A stretch of DNA of 64,000 bases. It comes from Eulemur rufifrons. Its lineage: Eukaryota; Chordata; Mammalia; Primates; Lemuridae. The stretch is from NCBI RefSeq assembly GCF_041146395.1, contig NC_091000.1, positions 17,309,501 through 17,373,500 of the forward strand. The letters run 5' to 3'. A model generated the notes under the pieces. The model saw only the letters and a list, made by a program, of their open reading frames with translations. It had not been told where the DNA came from and made no database searches. The translations under genes were made by a program, and so were the position numbers. This document shows, piece after piece, positions 38,575 through 50,847 of this stretch (the first letter of the stretch is position 1; every line of letters begins with the position of its first letter).

Positions 38575-38588
38575 TCAAAATTTTTCTT

Positions 38589-38950
<362 letters not shown>

Positions 38951-39163
38951 TCACATGTTCTAGAATTTAGTGATTTTTAGCAGTGATTTTTTTGTTGTTA
39001 TTTTATTAATGACCTGAATACTTCAGCTGATAAATGTTAATATGAAAACAGTTGATCAGACTGGTTAATGAATTTGTAAGGTTAATTTAGGTAGTGTCCT
39101 AACAACTTGGTGTGTATCTCTGGGTAGGTTCTTCAGTGAATGTCTCTACATCTAGACCTAGAG

Positions 39164-39462
39164 CTGCCTATCCACTGGGTAGCCACTGGCTGGCCACATG
39201 TGGCTATTGAGCACCTAAAATACGGCTTGTCCAAATCAAAATGTGTTTTAAGTGTAAAATATACACCAGATTTCAAAGACTTTGTACAAAAAAACATGTA
39301 AAATAATTTTACTTTGATTTTTAAATGATAACATTTTGGATGTATTAGATTAAGTAAAATATTAAATGAATTTTTCCTTTTTTTAAAGTTCTTAAAGTGT
39401 AGCTTCTAGAAAACTTAAAATTATCCTTGTAGCTCACACTGTATTTCTTTTGTACAGCACTG
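39164..39462. mobile_element. hAT-type nonautonomous DNA transposon, near complete
   Basis: CTGGCCACATGTGGCTATTG, AAGTGTAAAATATACACCAG, ATTTTGGATGTATTAGATTA and the end GTACAGCACTG define it. Flanks ACCTAGAG (39156-39163) and ATCTAGAG (39463-39470) fit the 8-bp duplication of hAT elements with one mismatch. Family name not assigned. Confidence 0.75.
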
Positions 39463-39470
39463 ATCTAGAG

Positions 39471-40623
39471 TTTTACCTTTTTCATTGTCAGCTTAAATGG
39501 ATGATGATGTGTTATGCTGCATATGTTATGCTCCATAATCAGACTGGAGATCTCATGTATTTTAGAACTAAAGGGTTCTGGGTCAGAGATAAGCTTTAGC
39601 TTTTGCTTACTTCTGTTTCTGGCCTCAGTTGTGCCCTCCTTTTTGTAAGAAATACAATTTGTCCTGAGCTAACAGGATAACAGGATTTTTCTTCAATCCT
39701 GTAGATCTAGTAAAATAAGTTAGAACATTATGTCAGGAGTGGCTCTCACACATAACACTTTCTTGTGTGTCTGTTATTTTAAATTTCAAAATCCTCCTTT
39801 AAAACTCTGGGATAGGTTTAGCACATATTTCTCCTTGATCTAAAAAGTATCATTTTTCAGGCACCAAAAGTTCTTAGCACTAATATTCTGGTTTGAAGTT
39901 GCTGTTGAAAAGTAAATTTTTCAACAAACCCTAAACTATATATACATAAAGAAAATTACACAAGACACATTATGATTAAATTATGTAAAACCAATGATAA
40001 AGAGGAAAATCTTTTTTTTTAATTATATTTTATTTTGTTAAGAACATTTAGCATGGTGGAAGATATCTGATGGAAAGGAGCAAATGGAGGAGAAGCTGAA
40101 GATACTGCAGAGGGGGGATAATTACAGTGCAGTGTTCCACCATGGGACATTGGTGGGATTGGAAGGGAATGTTCTTAGATGAGAAGAATCATTGGTCTGA
40201 TGTAAAGTTAGATAAAATAGATGAAAACATACTATTAAGTCTAAATCAGTTCTAGCATCACAATGAAATCATGAAAACCAGGCAAACACTTTGCTGTTCG
40301 TAAAGGAAATCTTTCTTGTTACAACAAAAGACCAAAACAAACAAACAAAAAAACCAAATGAAGACACTGATGTCACTGACATGAAGGAGCAATATTGAGT
40401 AATTAAAAACAAAATTAATGCATTCATTTCAAATCATTAAAGCAGAACTGCCTACTTTATAACTTTTGTATCCACAGTCCTAGTAATTGTAATGCCTAAA
40501 GTAGTGTTAATCCCATGGCCCACATGAAAGATTTTTAAAAATGCTTTGTTAGAGAATGTGGTAGACTTGCAGTTACAACTTTCAAACTCCCCTGTAAAGA
40601 TTTGTAATATTTGGCTAGAGTGT

Positions 40624-40660
<37 letters not shown>

Positions 40661-41494
40661 AATCACTCCCATCCCCCACCCTCAGAGAAAGTTTGAGATT
40701 ATGCAGCCCTATCTGTCAGAGCTATGCTAACCTCTGTCATCCCTCTGTTCTGGTTATATTTTACTTCCCTTTCCTCTCTACTCTTTCAGCTCTTCTCCTT
40801 AACCTTAAAAAAAAAGTTGAGAGAAAAAACTAATTGTCTCTCTTTTCATTTGAAATTTAAGGTGGAAGAAAAGCAGTTATAAAAGCATCTATCAACATAG
40901 CGCTAACTTGCCAAGCTAAGTATTTAGGTTGGAAATCATGCCCTCTCAACTGCTTAAAAACAGGAAGTATCTCTGTTAAGTGATAGATAGCTCCCTGTTG
41001 CTGGAAAAAAGAAAAAGTGCCTTTTATTTCTTTCTACATTTTTAGCAATAAGTTCTGCAGTTTCATACATGGGGTGTGTGTGTAATGCAAAAATCCATTT
41101 CCAGTGTTTATTCATACACACACACCAGTATATGTAAATATATGTTAAAATACTTTCAAAGGCTTTAAACATAGGATCTCTTTTCATAAGCCAGCCCAGG
41201 CACATCTTATCCAACAATTCAAGCAAAACCCTTGGATCTGTCAGAAACAGCCTATAGGTTTGCACTAGGTGATTAATTGCCAGGAGAATCTGGTTCTATA
41301 TTTCATTACAGGTAATTGTTATCTTTTCTAGAGGTGTTCTCTTATTAAGCTAACACCTTAAAAGGGAAAAAATATATACATATAACTTTGATTCCTGATG
41401 TTTTAGCACTTTTTATAAAAGAGAGGAAAACTTTAACATAATCCACTGACAAAGACATTTGTCTCAGTTCATAATTTTTCCCCCAATTTTTACA
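39471..41494. other. Intronic sequence, little recognised
   Basis: Apart from the (CA)n listed separately and short GT/AC runs near 41070-41125, nothing recognised. Confidence 0.5.
40626..40656. repeat. (CA)n microsatellite
   Basis: Pure AC run after TGTGT. The minus-strand 75-codon frame with a Val/Cys run is an artefact of it. Confidence 0.96.
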
Positions 41495-41567
41495 AAAACT
41501 TTAATGTTGTCTTCCATGAAACCAGTCCTGAGTGCCAAAAGGGTTGGGAACCTCTGCTCTAAGGGAT
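41495..41567 (-). mobile_element. hAT-like fragment, inverted relative of 33601-33685
   Basis: TGTTGTCTTCCATGAAACCA, GTCCTGAGTGCCAAAAGG and GGTTGGGAACCTCTGCTCTA are the inverse of the CAGCGGTCCCCAGCC-type terminus. Confidence 0.65.
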
Positions 41568-42061
41568 TTGGCCAGATGGTAAATATTTTAGGCTTTGCAA
41601 GCCTTGCCTCTTGTACCTTGCAGCTACTCAACTTTGCTGTCCGTGGCCCACGCGGTAGCTCACGCCTGTCATCTTAGCACTTTTGGAGGCCAAGGCGGGA
41701 GGATCCCTTGAGCTCAGGAGTTCAAGACTAGCCTGAGCAAGAGTGAGACCCCATCTCTACTAAAAATAGAAAACTTAGCCAGGTGTTGTGGGATTTGCCT
41801 GTAGTCCCAGCTACTTAGCAGGCTGAGGCAGGAGGATCACTTAATCCCAGAAGTTTGAGGCTGCAGTGAGCTACGATGACGCCAATGCATTCTACCTGTG
41901 GTGACGGAGTGAAACTCTGTCTCAAAAAAGAAAACAACTTTGCTGTCCTTTGAGTGAAAGCAGCATAATAATATTAATACATAAATAGCTGAACACAGCT
42001 GTGTTCCAACCCAACTTTATTTACAGGAACAGGCAACGATACAGATTATAGTTTGCCAAAC
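41568..42061 (+). mobile_element. hAT-type transposon, split by an Alu
   Basis: GGCCAGATGGTAAATATTTT and GGCTTTGCAAGCC lie left of the Alu; GTGAAAGCAGCATAATAATA, TGTTCCAACCCAACTTTATT and ATAGTTTGCCAAACCCTA lie right of it. Same family as the piece at 10380-10466. Confidence 0.72.
41643..41934 (+). mobile_element. Strepsirrhine-type Alu, sense, within hAT element
   Basis: GTGGCCCACGCGGTAGCTCA to the A-rich tail CTCAAAAAAGAAAA. It has GCCTGAGCAAGAGTGAGACC and GATGACGCCAATGCATTCTA, which I associate with lemur/galago Alus. Perfect 14-bp duplication CAACTTTGCTGTCC at 41629-41642 and 41935-41948. Confidence 0.94.
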
Positions 42062-42600
42062 CCTACAGAGGGGCATGGTCCCCCACAAGCCTCACTGAGT
42101 CACGGTCAGACTGTGTTCTAAACCTCAGGTTGAAGTGAGGACAAGGCAGCAGAGACAAGGAAAAAGAAAGGTGCACCGGACACGAAAGCCGACGCAAGAC
42201 TGACAGTCACAGAGCTCAGAAGGGGGCCTGAGAGGGGAAAAAAGACATCAAAAAGGATAAAACAGCCCTGCACTGTAAGGTGGTGGGATTGATAAGAAAT
42301 ACCGTCATATGGCTTGGTATTTTGTGCCTTAAAAAATTCGGGATGGCGGGACTGGAAAAGAGAAACAATCAGTCTCTTTGGGTTGAGAAGCAATGAAACA
42401 CTGTTGTGAAGCTCAGTGGCTATGGAAACCTTCATGAAGGCAGAGCTGTGCGTAACTGCTCTGCAGCCCATAAGTCCTGCGGGGCCCATGCAGTCACCCT
42501 GTGTAAATCTGTCATCGTGTATCTGTATCCTTACCATCTAATAACTTCAGCACAGAATGTTTAATCATGATGGAGGGGAGAAGAAAACCTTTGTTTACAT
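42062..42600. other. CpG-rich unexplained segment with 139-codon open frame
   Basis: The minus strand is open from 42537 to 42118 (139 codons, MVRIQIHDDRFTQG... to ...LSSLQPEV). It is one of the longest frames in the window. The segment is more GC-rich than its surroundings and has roughly a dozen CpGs, for example several in 42175-42200. I recognise neither a protein family nor a repeat family, and see no splice sites or promoter. The C-terminal third is hydrophobic with an FFPLSGPLLSS run. It could be a lineage-specific insertion, a decayed retrocopy or simply chance. Confidence 0.3.
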
Positions 42601-42829
42601 TTACCATGTCATCCATTCTATGTAGCATATATGAGATTTTTCTTTTAAGTTTTTAAAAATGATTTGTAATGGGTTCAAAACCTCAGCTATCCAGAAAATT
42701 CATATTCTGAGCAACATGTTTTTGGTACCACCTGCTATCTTATTTATTTCTTATCTGCTCCCGTATCTGGTAGGCATCTATTGGTAAATCATCTTACATC
42801 ATGATGAACTGATTTCTTTTTAAATTGGA

Positions 42830-43190
42830 AAAAATATATGTCCCTTGAATACCTTATAATCTAGTGGAGCATTAGAATATATAAACAAATATTGTTGTAT
42901 AATATGTACAACAGAAATGTGACTAATATTTGGAAGTAAGATAGAGAAGAAATAACAGTTTCTTTGTGTATGCAGAAGTGATTTAAATGAATAACTAGAA
43001 TTTTCCTAGAATACAGGGCCTGGGGGTGGGCAGGACTGTTCAGCCAGAGAGATCACATGTGTAAAGGTACAGAGGTGTGGAGGATATGCTCTTTTCAGGA
43101 AACTATGAGGAGGTCAGTATCAATAGAAAGTAAAGGGCATGGAGGGGTCAAATAACGGGAGATGATACTAGAGAAATAAGCGGAAGACAG
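42830..43190 (-). repeat. L2 fragment, antisense
   Basis: Sequence around CAGAAGTGATTTAAATG, GTGTAAAGGTACAGAGGTG and GGAAACTATGAGGAGGTCAG fits the inverted L2 upstream region. Confidence 0.6.
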
Positions 43191-43815
43191 ATCATTTCTC
43201 ACCACCACCAGTACCTCCTCACCCCCCATTAAGAACCTATGGGTTTATGTATTTTTAAGTATCATAAAATATATAAATACGTGAGGAAGTTCCCCCCCTT
43301 CTACTTTATGGAGACCCTTTTTAAAGGGTGAATTTTATAGAGATATATGAAAGACTAATTTGCATTGTTTTCAGTTTTCCTTTAATTATTCAAAAATCAG
43401 ATTCACTTTTTACAAGAGGAAGAATTAGGATAAGTTCTAGGTAAATACTGTTTTGACTTTGTAAAAGGACCTTTAAAATAGGAACGGATGAAGAATATAT
43501 CATGCTAGTAAAAGAACAGACGTGTGTGTATGTGTATATGGGCCTGCACTGAATTGTCTTTCTTTTGTTCTCTTCTTTTGTGCTCATCATCAGTTGCTGC
43601 CATTTACTTTGGTACATTTTTCCTGAACACCTGCTGTCAGATGCATCAAGTCTTTTCTTGCACAGTGCTGCAGGTTTTTACAGAACTTAGCAAGCCCAGC
43701 ATAAGGCAGATAGCCTACAGACTGATTGATTTATTTGTTTTAATATACACACATGCTCAGATGTTGACATACATAAATCCTTTTTGAAAGAATTATTTTT
43801 CACAGAACAAAGAAT
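43191..43815. other. Intronic sequence, no feature recognised
   Basis: Nothing beyond short simple runs. Confidence 0.5.
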
Positions 43816-43819
43816 GTCA

Positions 43820-43885
43820 TAACCTTAGCACCTAATCCTATGCCTGGCACATAGTAGATACTCAGCAAATGTCTGTGGAATTGAA
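43820..43885 (+). repeat. L2 3' end fragment
   Basis: CCTATGCCTGGCACATAGTA followed by GATACTCAGCAAATGTCTG. Confidence 0.7.
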
Positions 43886-44219
43886 CTACTCTGTGAAGCC
43901 TCAAACTGAACACTAAAGACTCCCTCATATTTGGGGGGAACTGATTGGCTTAAATAGCTGTTATACACATTGAAATGTTTTAAAAGCATTGCCAACAGTT
44001 GAAAATAATTTGGCAGATATTCTCTTTGCAGAATAATTACAAATCTATTTAAAAGAAAATGTTTTATCTTTATCTCCCTTTGCACAATGGAGAGGCATTA
44101 TCAAAAGGGGAAAATGTCTAATAATAAATTGAAAACATTGGGCAGTTCTACTTCAAAGACATTTCTTATATCATCCTTTTCAGGTTCACTGCCTCTGCTA
44201 TTATTCATGTTCTAATTTA
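43886..44219. other. Intronic sequence, no feature recognised
   Basis: Nothing seen. Confidence 0.5.
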
Positions 44220-44480
44220 AGACCTTGAGATTATATTAGCTTCCTAACTGGAAGTTGTACTTCATTCCTGTGCTTCCTCCTTGCTGCTGCCAGAGTCGTT
44301 TACTTTCTTAACCAGAAAATTGAGCCTGTCTCCCTCTTGATTAAAAATCTTCTGCAATTTCCTATGGACTGTGAGATAAAGACCAAACTCCTTGGCATTA
44401 CCCATCTTATGTATTATAATACAGTCACACCTGTGGATTTTTTTCTTCATCTGCCTCCATATCCCCATGTTCCTAAGTGT
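44220..44480 (+). repeat. L2 fragment (upstream 3' region)
   Basis: TTGCTGCTGCCAGAGTCGTT, ATAAAGACCAAACTCCTTGG and CATCTGCCTCCATATCCCC match L2. The minus-strand 85-codon frame over it is spurious. Confidence 0.65.
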
Positions 44481-44699
44481 CTTCCTCCAGTGCTTCCCAA
44501 ACTTTTCATGACATGTCACACATGGAATAATAACCAGGTGAAGTCACTATGTCACTGTTTGAAGTCTCTGACTTCTCTGGGCCTTCTGGCCCTCCTGAGA
44601 GCTGAAGGAAGCAATACCTTAAACTACTTCTAATCTATTCCCAGTACAACTGTTGGGTTGGTCTGCCCTACATTGTAACCACAGTAAACCTTTTGCCCC
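44481..44699. other. Intronic sequence between two L2 pieces
   Basis: A GTGCTTCCCAAACTTTTCAT start could be the end of a hAT-type element; not assigned. Confidence 0.35.
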
Positions 44700-44850
44700 A
44701 CCAGGAATGGTTTATACATAGCTATACCTTTTCTTCTGTGCTGTGCATATTGTGTTCATTTTGTCTTTTCCCACCTTCTCAACCTGGTAAATTTTCCCAT
44801 ATTATTATTTAAGGCCCAGCTCATTTGGCTCAGGAAAATGTTTCTGGATT
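44700..44850 (+). repeat. L2 fragment
   Basis: TATTTAAGGCCCAGCTCATT and GGCTCAGGAAAATGTTTCTG match L2. Confidence 0.5.
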
Positions 44851-45559
44851 TTTTTTTTTATAGATATATGAGGTTCTTTGTTTCCAATTAAAGTTTTATC
44901 TTAAATCAATTAATTTTGACTTTTGGAAATTCTCATTTTTCTATTTTCTGAACCATTTGTAGTGACTTAATGTTCACGTTAGATAATTATCTACTGCACC
45001 AATAATGATTTTATGTTTTTAAGAATACAAATAAAATAAAGTTCTCACTTCCTTGGCTTTTTGGAAACAGTTTCTTTCCCCCATAGATTATATTGGCCAT
45101 GAATTCAAATATACACATCTCAAAAGGTTTACTTATCTAAAGGATGAGTGTGTGCGTGTATAGTACAAATACATATCATGACTACTCACTTAGTTACACC
45201 CTGAAGTTAAAAGATCCTAAATTGTTTCTCATGAAAAGGTTTACTAAGCTAAAGGCATAAGAGAAGAATTATGAAAATTGGTTTCCTTGATATAACAGAG
45301 CCTATTGCTTATTTTAAGTTTGATCTTGATCTCTAACATATTCCTCTCATAATTATCTATGCTTTTCCAAAAAAGTTTTATGTATGTATTAGGTAAATGT
45401 TGCTGGTTTTTATCTCATTAAATGATTAGGTTTTAGCGTCAGCTTCAATCAAGTATAATTTGATTCTCACCTCATCCTTAAATTCTTAATTAATTTGGTA
45501 ATTATTGTATATTTGGTCATCTCTGCTGGTACTGTCTTAGCTTGTTGATCACAACTTGC
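44851..45559. other. Intronic sequence, no feature recognised
   Basis: AT-rich, nothing seen. Confidence 0.5.
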
Positions 45560-45695
45560 TGCATTTAACTCTATATATGCTATCTTTTCTTTATTTTTTT
45601 AAGTATAAGTTCTTAAAGGTAAGGAACAGTTCATGTGTTTCTTTGTATTCCTGATAGTGCTTTGCACAGGGAAGTTGCTCAGTAGCTGTTTTTTA
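45560..45695 (+). repeat. L2 3' end fragment
   Basis: TTCTTAAAGGTAAGGAACAG followed by GTGCTTTGCACAGGGAAGTT. Confidence 0.6.
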
Positions 45696-46394
45696 GTTAC
45701 TTTTTATATATCGTGTGAGTAGTTAAGGTTTTGCTATTCAAATTTGATATAAAATCTTTCTGTTTCCTGATGTCTGTTCAGCAGATACCCTGACTTAAGT
45801 AGTTTACATTCTTTTTCAATGTCCCAAAAGCTTAATTACCAAATAATACAATGCAGAGTGCCCCTTGCAGGGGCTCACATGGATTTTATGAAATAGTACT
45901 TACTTTATTGGTCTCTAAAGCCATTCTTCCTCCAGTCTAATTACACTTTTTAAAATTACCAAATTGCATAAGAGATACTATTGAATTGCATTTATGGAAT
46001 ATTGGGAATTTGAAGCTTTAAAAGATAATAGATAGCTAAAGTCAAAGATATGAAATATTTCCAGATATCAGTGTTGTTCATCTCTAGGCTCAATAATGTG
46101 GACCAACAACATGGAAAGATTTAATAAATACAGGCAAGTTTGGGCCTCTTCTCTATCAGGTTTCTATTGAAGAGAGCAAGCATGTTTCTTCTAAGTTCTC
46201 CTTTCTCTATTAGGAAAGGACTATGAATTGAGCATTTTAGAGGCTGTGGTAAGAAGCAAGGAGAGAAGGAGGCAAGTAGATAATTGTTAAGTGTCGATTC
46301 TTTTTAAACATTGAGATTTTGAAATATAAATCAAGAATATGTATTTTGACCTGACTTTTCTATCCCTTATACAAACGTCCTAGCTTAGAAATTC
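45696..46394. other. Intronic sequence, no feature recognised
   Basis: AT-rich, nothing seen. Confidence 0.5.
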
Positions 46395-46514
46395 GTTACT
46401 TCATTTGTTCAAAGAACATTAACATCTACCATGTGCCAGATATTAGGAATTCAGAGATAACTAACATTGTCTAAATTCTAGGATCTCACAGTCAAATACT
46501 GGGGATAATTGTAC
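46395..46514 (-). repeat. L2 3' fragment, antisense
   Basis: TACCATGTGCCAGATATTAG and AGGATCTCACAGTCAAATAC are inverted L2. Confidence 0.6.
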
Positions 46515-46765
46515 AGGAATAGTAATAATAACATTTAATACTTATTGAAGCATACATGCCATATGCCAAGCACTGTGCTGAGCACTTTATATAGACTATA
46601 TACCATTTGATTCATACAGTCGCCTTCTGAGTAGATACTAGGACCCTTAAGGTTTTTAAGGTACCAAGAGGTTTAAATGATTTGTCCAAACACATAGCTA
46701 TTAATAATAAGTGATTGAACTAGATTTCCATCCAGTTAGGCTGATTCTTTGCCCTCCCTTTTAAC
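46515..46765 (-). repeat. MIR, nearly full length, antisense
   Basis: TAATAACATTTAATACTTAT, TGCCAAGCACTGTGCTGAGC, GATTTGTCCAAACACATAGC and the closing GATTTCCATCCAGTTAGG follow inverted MIR order. Confidence 0.8.
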
Positions 46766-46779
46766 CTATGCCAAATTAC

Positions 46780-47220
46780 AAGTTTAACATCCAGTTATAT
46801 ATGTAGAAAAGTCATAGAAGTTTCTATGAAGGAGAAGACTTTTAAGCTGAAACTTGAACAAGAAGTAGAACTTGTCTGATAGTCAAGGAAGTAAAATGTC
46901 ATTCTGAGTAGAGACAGAGCTTGGCTAACCGAGTGCTTAGGTGCAGTTGGAGCCTTTCCTCACTTTTCTCACAGGGTGAGAAAGGAAGAGGAGCTACAGA
47001 TGAGGTTGGAGAGTTACACTAAAAGTATAGAGGCCTGAAATACTATATTTAAACTTGGACTTTTTCCTTTAATGTGAAATTAAGTGGTTAGAAAATAGTA
47101 GGAAGTTAGGGTATTTGCAATTGGAATGATCTCTTTAGCAGTGGTGTAGATAAAGAGAAGAAGACTGCAGGCAGAAAAACAACTAGCAAGGCAATTATGA
47201 TATTCTAGACAAGAGATTAT
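46780..47220 (-). repeat. L2 fragment, antisense
   Basis: GGAGAAGACTTTTAAGCTGA, GAGGCCTGAAATACTATATT and AATGATCTCTTTAGCAGTGG are inverted L2. Probably one L2 with the flanking pieces at 46395 and 47232. Confidence 0.65.
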
Positions 47221-47231
47221 GTTGGCTTGAC

Positions 47232-47400
47232 TTCACTGAGTAAACATTTATTGAGTGCCTTGTATGTGCCATAGCTGAACTAAGGGTGTTGAATAAAATG
47301 AATATAATTCCTGCTATTACATACAATCTACAGTGTATTGGGAAGGACAGACAGTTAACAAACATACAAATATGTAATTAAGAAGATTGAGTAGAAGTGA
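47232..47400 (-). repeat. L2 3' fragment, antisense
   Basis: AAACATTTATTGAGTGCCTT, GTATGTGCCATAGCTGAAC and TGGGAAGGACAGACAGTTAA are the inverted L2 3' end. Confidence 0.7.
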
Positions 47401-48169
47401 CAGTTTCAAGAGAGATTAAGAGGTAGCATTAACCACACCTATTAATCAGTTGGATTTAGAGGAAAATAGAGATGCCTAGAATAAATCCAAGGTTTCTTTA
47501 AGATAAATCAGAGTTGTTACCAAGGATCCACCTCTTTCTCTGGTTTCTGGAACTATTTTCTCTGTGAATCATGATTCATTGATATGTTTTTATTAAAGTG
47601 TAAAAGCTCAGTGCTGCTTTTCTTTCCTAGAGAAAGGCACTCCCTGCGCTCGAATACACACCCTTGTTGATCATTTTAAATGAATGGGAGCCAATGGGAC
47701 CTGATTTGTCAAAGTGTCTCTTTTAATACTTTTGTCTGAACAATCATTTCTATGCTAATTAAATTATATTTGAACATTTGATAGAATATGAAACTGTTAA
47801 GTATTGAATTTCAGAATTTATAAAAAATTCAATACTTTCTTTGTGCTATAAGGTTGGGTAAGACTCCTTCATGTGAATTGTACTAGAAACATTTTGATTC
47901 TTTATATAAAGGTCAAAAGAAGAAAAGAGTATTGGTTTTGTAATAAACACAATTTTCAGTAATGACTATGCCATGTAAGCTGTGGACGTTTCGTTGGGTA
48001 AGAAGGGCAGGGGATACTAGATGGAGTCCTAGAATTGGACTAGTGTTTGAATTGTCATCTTGTACAGTAATTCTTAGTATGGGGTATACAACCAATTTTC
48101 AGATGAACTCCCTGGAATTATTTGCAAAATTGTGTGGGGACATGTTTGCATATATATAGTTTGAGGGAA
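47401..48169. other. Intronic sequence, no feature recognised
   Basis: Nothing seen apart from short open frames on both strands near 47913-48159. Confidence 0.5.
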
Positions 48170-48310
48170 ATTCTTGTCAGATGCACATAGGCGCCTTTGA
48201 TTAAAGAGCCACCTTCATTTTCACACGTGAGGAAACTGAGGCTGTTAGAGGTGTAGAGACTTGCCTAGGGTCTTGAATAAGTTCTCAGAAAACCAGTTTG
48301 CACTATGATT
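48170..48310 (-). repeat. MIR fragment, antisense
   Basis: CACACGTGAGGAAACTGAGG and GAGACTTGCCTAGGGTCTTG are the inverted MIR core. Confidence 0.7.
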
Positions 48311-48697
48311 TGTTTTTTTTTTTTAACAGAATTTTAATGCAGTGGCCACATTATCCCTTATGACCTTGGAGTCAAAAGAGTTCACAGTATTAGAAGGCCT
48401 TGGCTTATGTTTTCATTGAGTTGCATATAGTGATTTTAAAATAACAGAACAAACATGCTATCATTCAGAATACATTTTTCCACCTTAATATCCTAGAACA
48501 GTGTTTTTAAAGAAATTGTGGGAAGGGTGTTAACTCATTCAGAGTTCTACAGGAAGGAAGGCTCTTTCCTACTATTTTTTAAGCATAACTTTCACTGACA
48601 AGATCAGGCCAGAAAAAGCCTAGCTGGCTGTTGGCCCAGACTACGTTATAATCATTGAAGTGTACTCAACCTGTACTGCCTAAGGACAGCTACAACT
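48311..48697. other. Intronic sequence, no feature recognised
   Basis: T-run at about 48312-48324; nothing else. Confidence 0.5.
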
Positions 48698-48698
48698 T

Positions 48699-48716
48699 GG
48701 GTGGGGGGGTGGGGGG
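48699..48716 (+). other. G-rich run, possible G-quadruplex
   Basis: G3-T-G7-T-G6: with single-base loops taken from the G-runs it can supply four G-tracts on the + strand. Also the non-template-like strand of the gene's own transcript. Folding is inferred. Confidence 0.6.
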
Positions 48717-48896
48717 AAGCACAGAGGTATGCCTAGTGTTCCAGTACTTAGCTGACATGTATGCTGTCTATCCTTTGCCGTGTTATTCTTTCAACTATTA
48801 GAAAGGAAACTTTAAAATAGCCTAGAATTTGAGTTTTTCCAGAAGGATGAAAAGGATAACTTCAACTTGAAAAATATAACCAAGGTATTCACAATG

Positions 48897-48945
48897 TATC
48901 CCCAGCAACTAAAACAGGGCCTGGTACATGGTAGATGCTTATATT
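48897..48945 (+). repeat. L2 3' end fragment
   Basis: CAGGGCCTGGTACATGGTAG followed by ATGCTTA. Confidence 0.5.
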
Positions 48946-49089
48946 TTTTTATGAAAGAATTATTTAAATTGATTTTGTTACCTATGTGGTTTTCATAATA
49001 AGAATTTTTTTGTTTGTCCATTAATAATAAATATCATGTACTGGCAGGATAGTAAAATAAAAAGAAACCAGTTCAACATTCAGAAGTCC

Positions 49090-49260
49090 CAGATTTCAGC
49101 CCAATTTCTGTAATTTATTGTATGATCTTAGGTCTCATTTTCTTTGTCTTACCAGGGCTACAACCATATCTAATTCCCAGAATTTGGGAGAGTATTAAAT
49201 GAGAAATATTAAATGGGAAATATATATGGAAAATGTTTTATAGATTCTTAGGGATTATAT
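49090..49260 (+). repeat. MIR fragment
   Basis: TTGTATGATCTTAGGTCTCA and TTGGGAGAGTATTAAATGAG are compatible with a diverged MIR. Confidence 0.45.
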
Positions 49261-50284
49261 AAATATTAATGTTCTTTATCCCAGATAACATTTTTAATAA
49301 TTTGAAAACATATTTATGCAATCATCTTAATTTCCTGAATCCTGTATTCGTTTTAGGTAGGGGAGAAGTGATCCCTATGATTGAAATGGAGTTTTGAATT
49401 CTTTGATAAAATATATTTCAAGGAAGCTAATCGTGCATCATTTCTACTTAATGAGTTAATGTTAGGTGTGCAGAATAGTCTGCACATAGCTAAAGCATTC
49501 GTTTCAAGCAAAGGAAATATATATTCTGTGTTATGTTTCTTAATTGAATTTTTGCCTAGTAATCTGCACATAACTTAAGAATTAATAGATATTTGGTAGG
49601 CAGTCACCATCTTCTAGGTATTATATAATAACATATGTAAAAGCTATACCACAGCATTTTCCATAGTGGAAATGGAATATTAACTTTTGAGATGTTCCAT
49701 GATTAGAATTTGGGAATTTGGAATAGATTTCTGCAGACTACTGTAGCCCTCTCCTTAAGATTTTTAGTATCCATTAATATAGGCTCCAAAAATCCTGCAT
49801 ATAGAAACCTATAAAAACCTTTAATTTTGTTTGTACCTAGTATTCCCCAAACTTATTTAAATAGAAAATACTTTTTTCCATTACATTTTTTAACAGTCAC
49901 TGGAGTATTATGAAGTATGAGATATGATAGTATTGATCCATGAGTTTTAATAACCTATTTGAAACTCTAAGCATGAACAGGTAAGGTACATCAAAACAAA
50001 ACACAAACTAAGAAAAACACCCAAACAAAAAAAGCTGTGAAATGGAAATTGTTGTGATACCTGTCACCTATCTTCATGGCCAAATTATAGAAATCGATCT
50101 GTTAAAAGCTCACTAAATTAGTTTTCTCTTATGTGACTTTTTATGTGATTTCTCCCACACTGCTTAATCAAAGAAGATCATCTTTCTTGAGAAGATCTGA
50201 AAATATCTCTCTCACCCTTAAATTTACTGATTTATAAATACTGAGAATCTAAGAAATGCAAATCACTACTCTTTTTGTAAGTCA
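49261..50284. other. Intronic sequence, no feature recognised
   Basis: Nothing seen. Confidence 0.5.
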
Positions 50285-50843
50285 ATTTTATTTGGTTACT
50301 ATTTATATACAATAAAGTGTATCAACTCATATGTACAATTTAGTTAATGTAGACATGTGTAAAGCTGAGAAACCACCTCCACAATCAAGGTACAGAACAT
50401 TTCCATCCCCTCCAAAAGATTACTTTTGCCTCTTTGAAGTCCACCTTGCCCTCTTCATCAGGCTCCCATCAACCACTGGACTGCTTTGTGTTATGATAGA
50501 TAAGATTAGACCTGTCTAATATTTTATATAAATGTAGTTATATAGTATATACTCTTTTATATCTGATTTATGTGACTCAGCACAATGAGACTGACTCATG
50601 CATGTTGTTGGTTGTTTCAGTAGTTTGTTCCTTTTTATTGTTGAGTAGTATTATATATTTTGTTTATACACCTAAATTGATAGACATTTGGATATGCAGT
50701 TTGGCTATTGTGAATAAAGCTACTATGAAAATCCATGTAAAAGTCATTGTGTGGATATATGGATTTTTTCCACTTGGGTAAATACCTAGGAGTGGAATAG
50801 TTGTGTTTTTATGGTATGGTATGTTTCACTTTTTAAGAAAGTA
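50285..50843 (-). mobile_element. Old L1 3' UTR/ORF2 end, antisense
   Basis: ACCACCTCCACAATCAAGGT, TTATTGTTGAGTAGTATTAT, TTTGGCTATTGTGAATAAAG and TACCTAGGAGTGGAATAGTT are inverted L1 landmarks. Ends at the Alu monomer about 450 bp before the AFG2A exon. Confidence 0.85.
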
Positions 50844-50847
50844 CCAA

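Noticed and set aside
40452..40679. Minus-strand frame with a Val-Cys repeat
   Set aside because: It is a translation of the (CA)n microsatellite.
42118..42537. Calling the 139-codon frame a gene
   Set aside because: No homology, splice signals, promoter or conservation evidence is visible; kept only as an unexplained segment.
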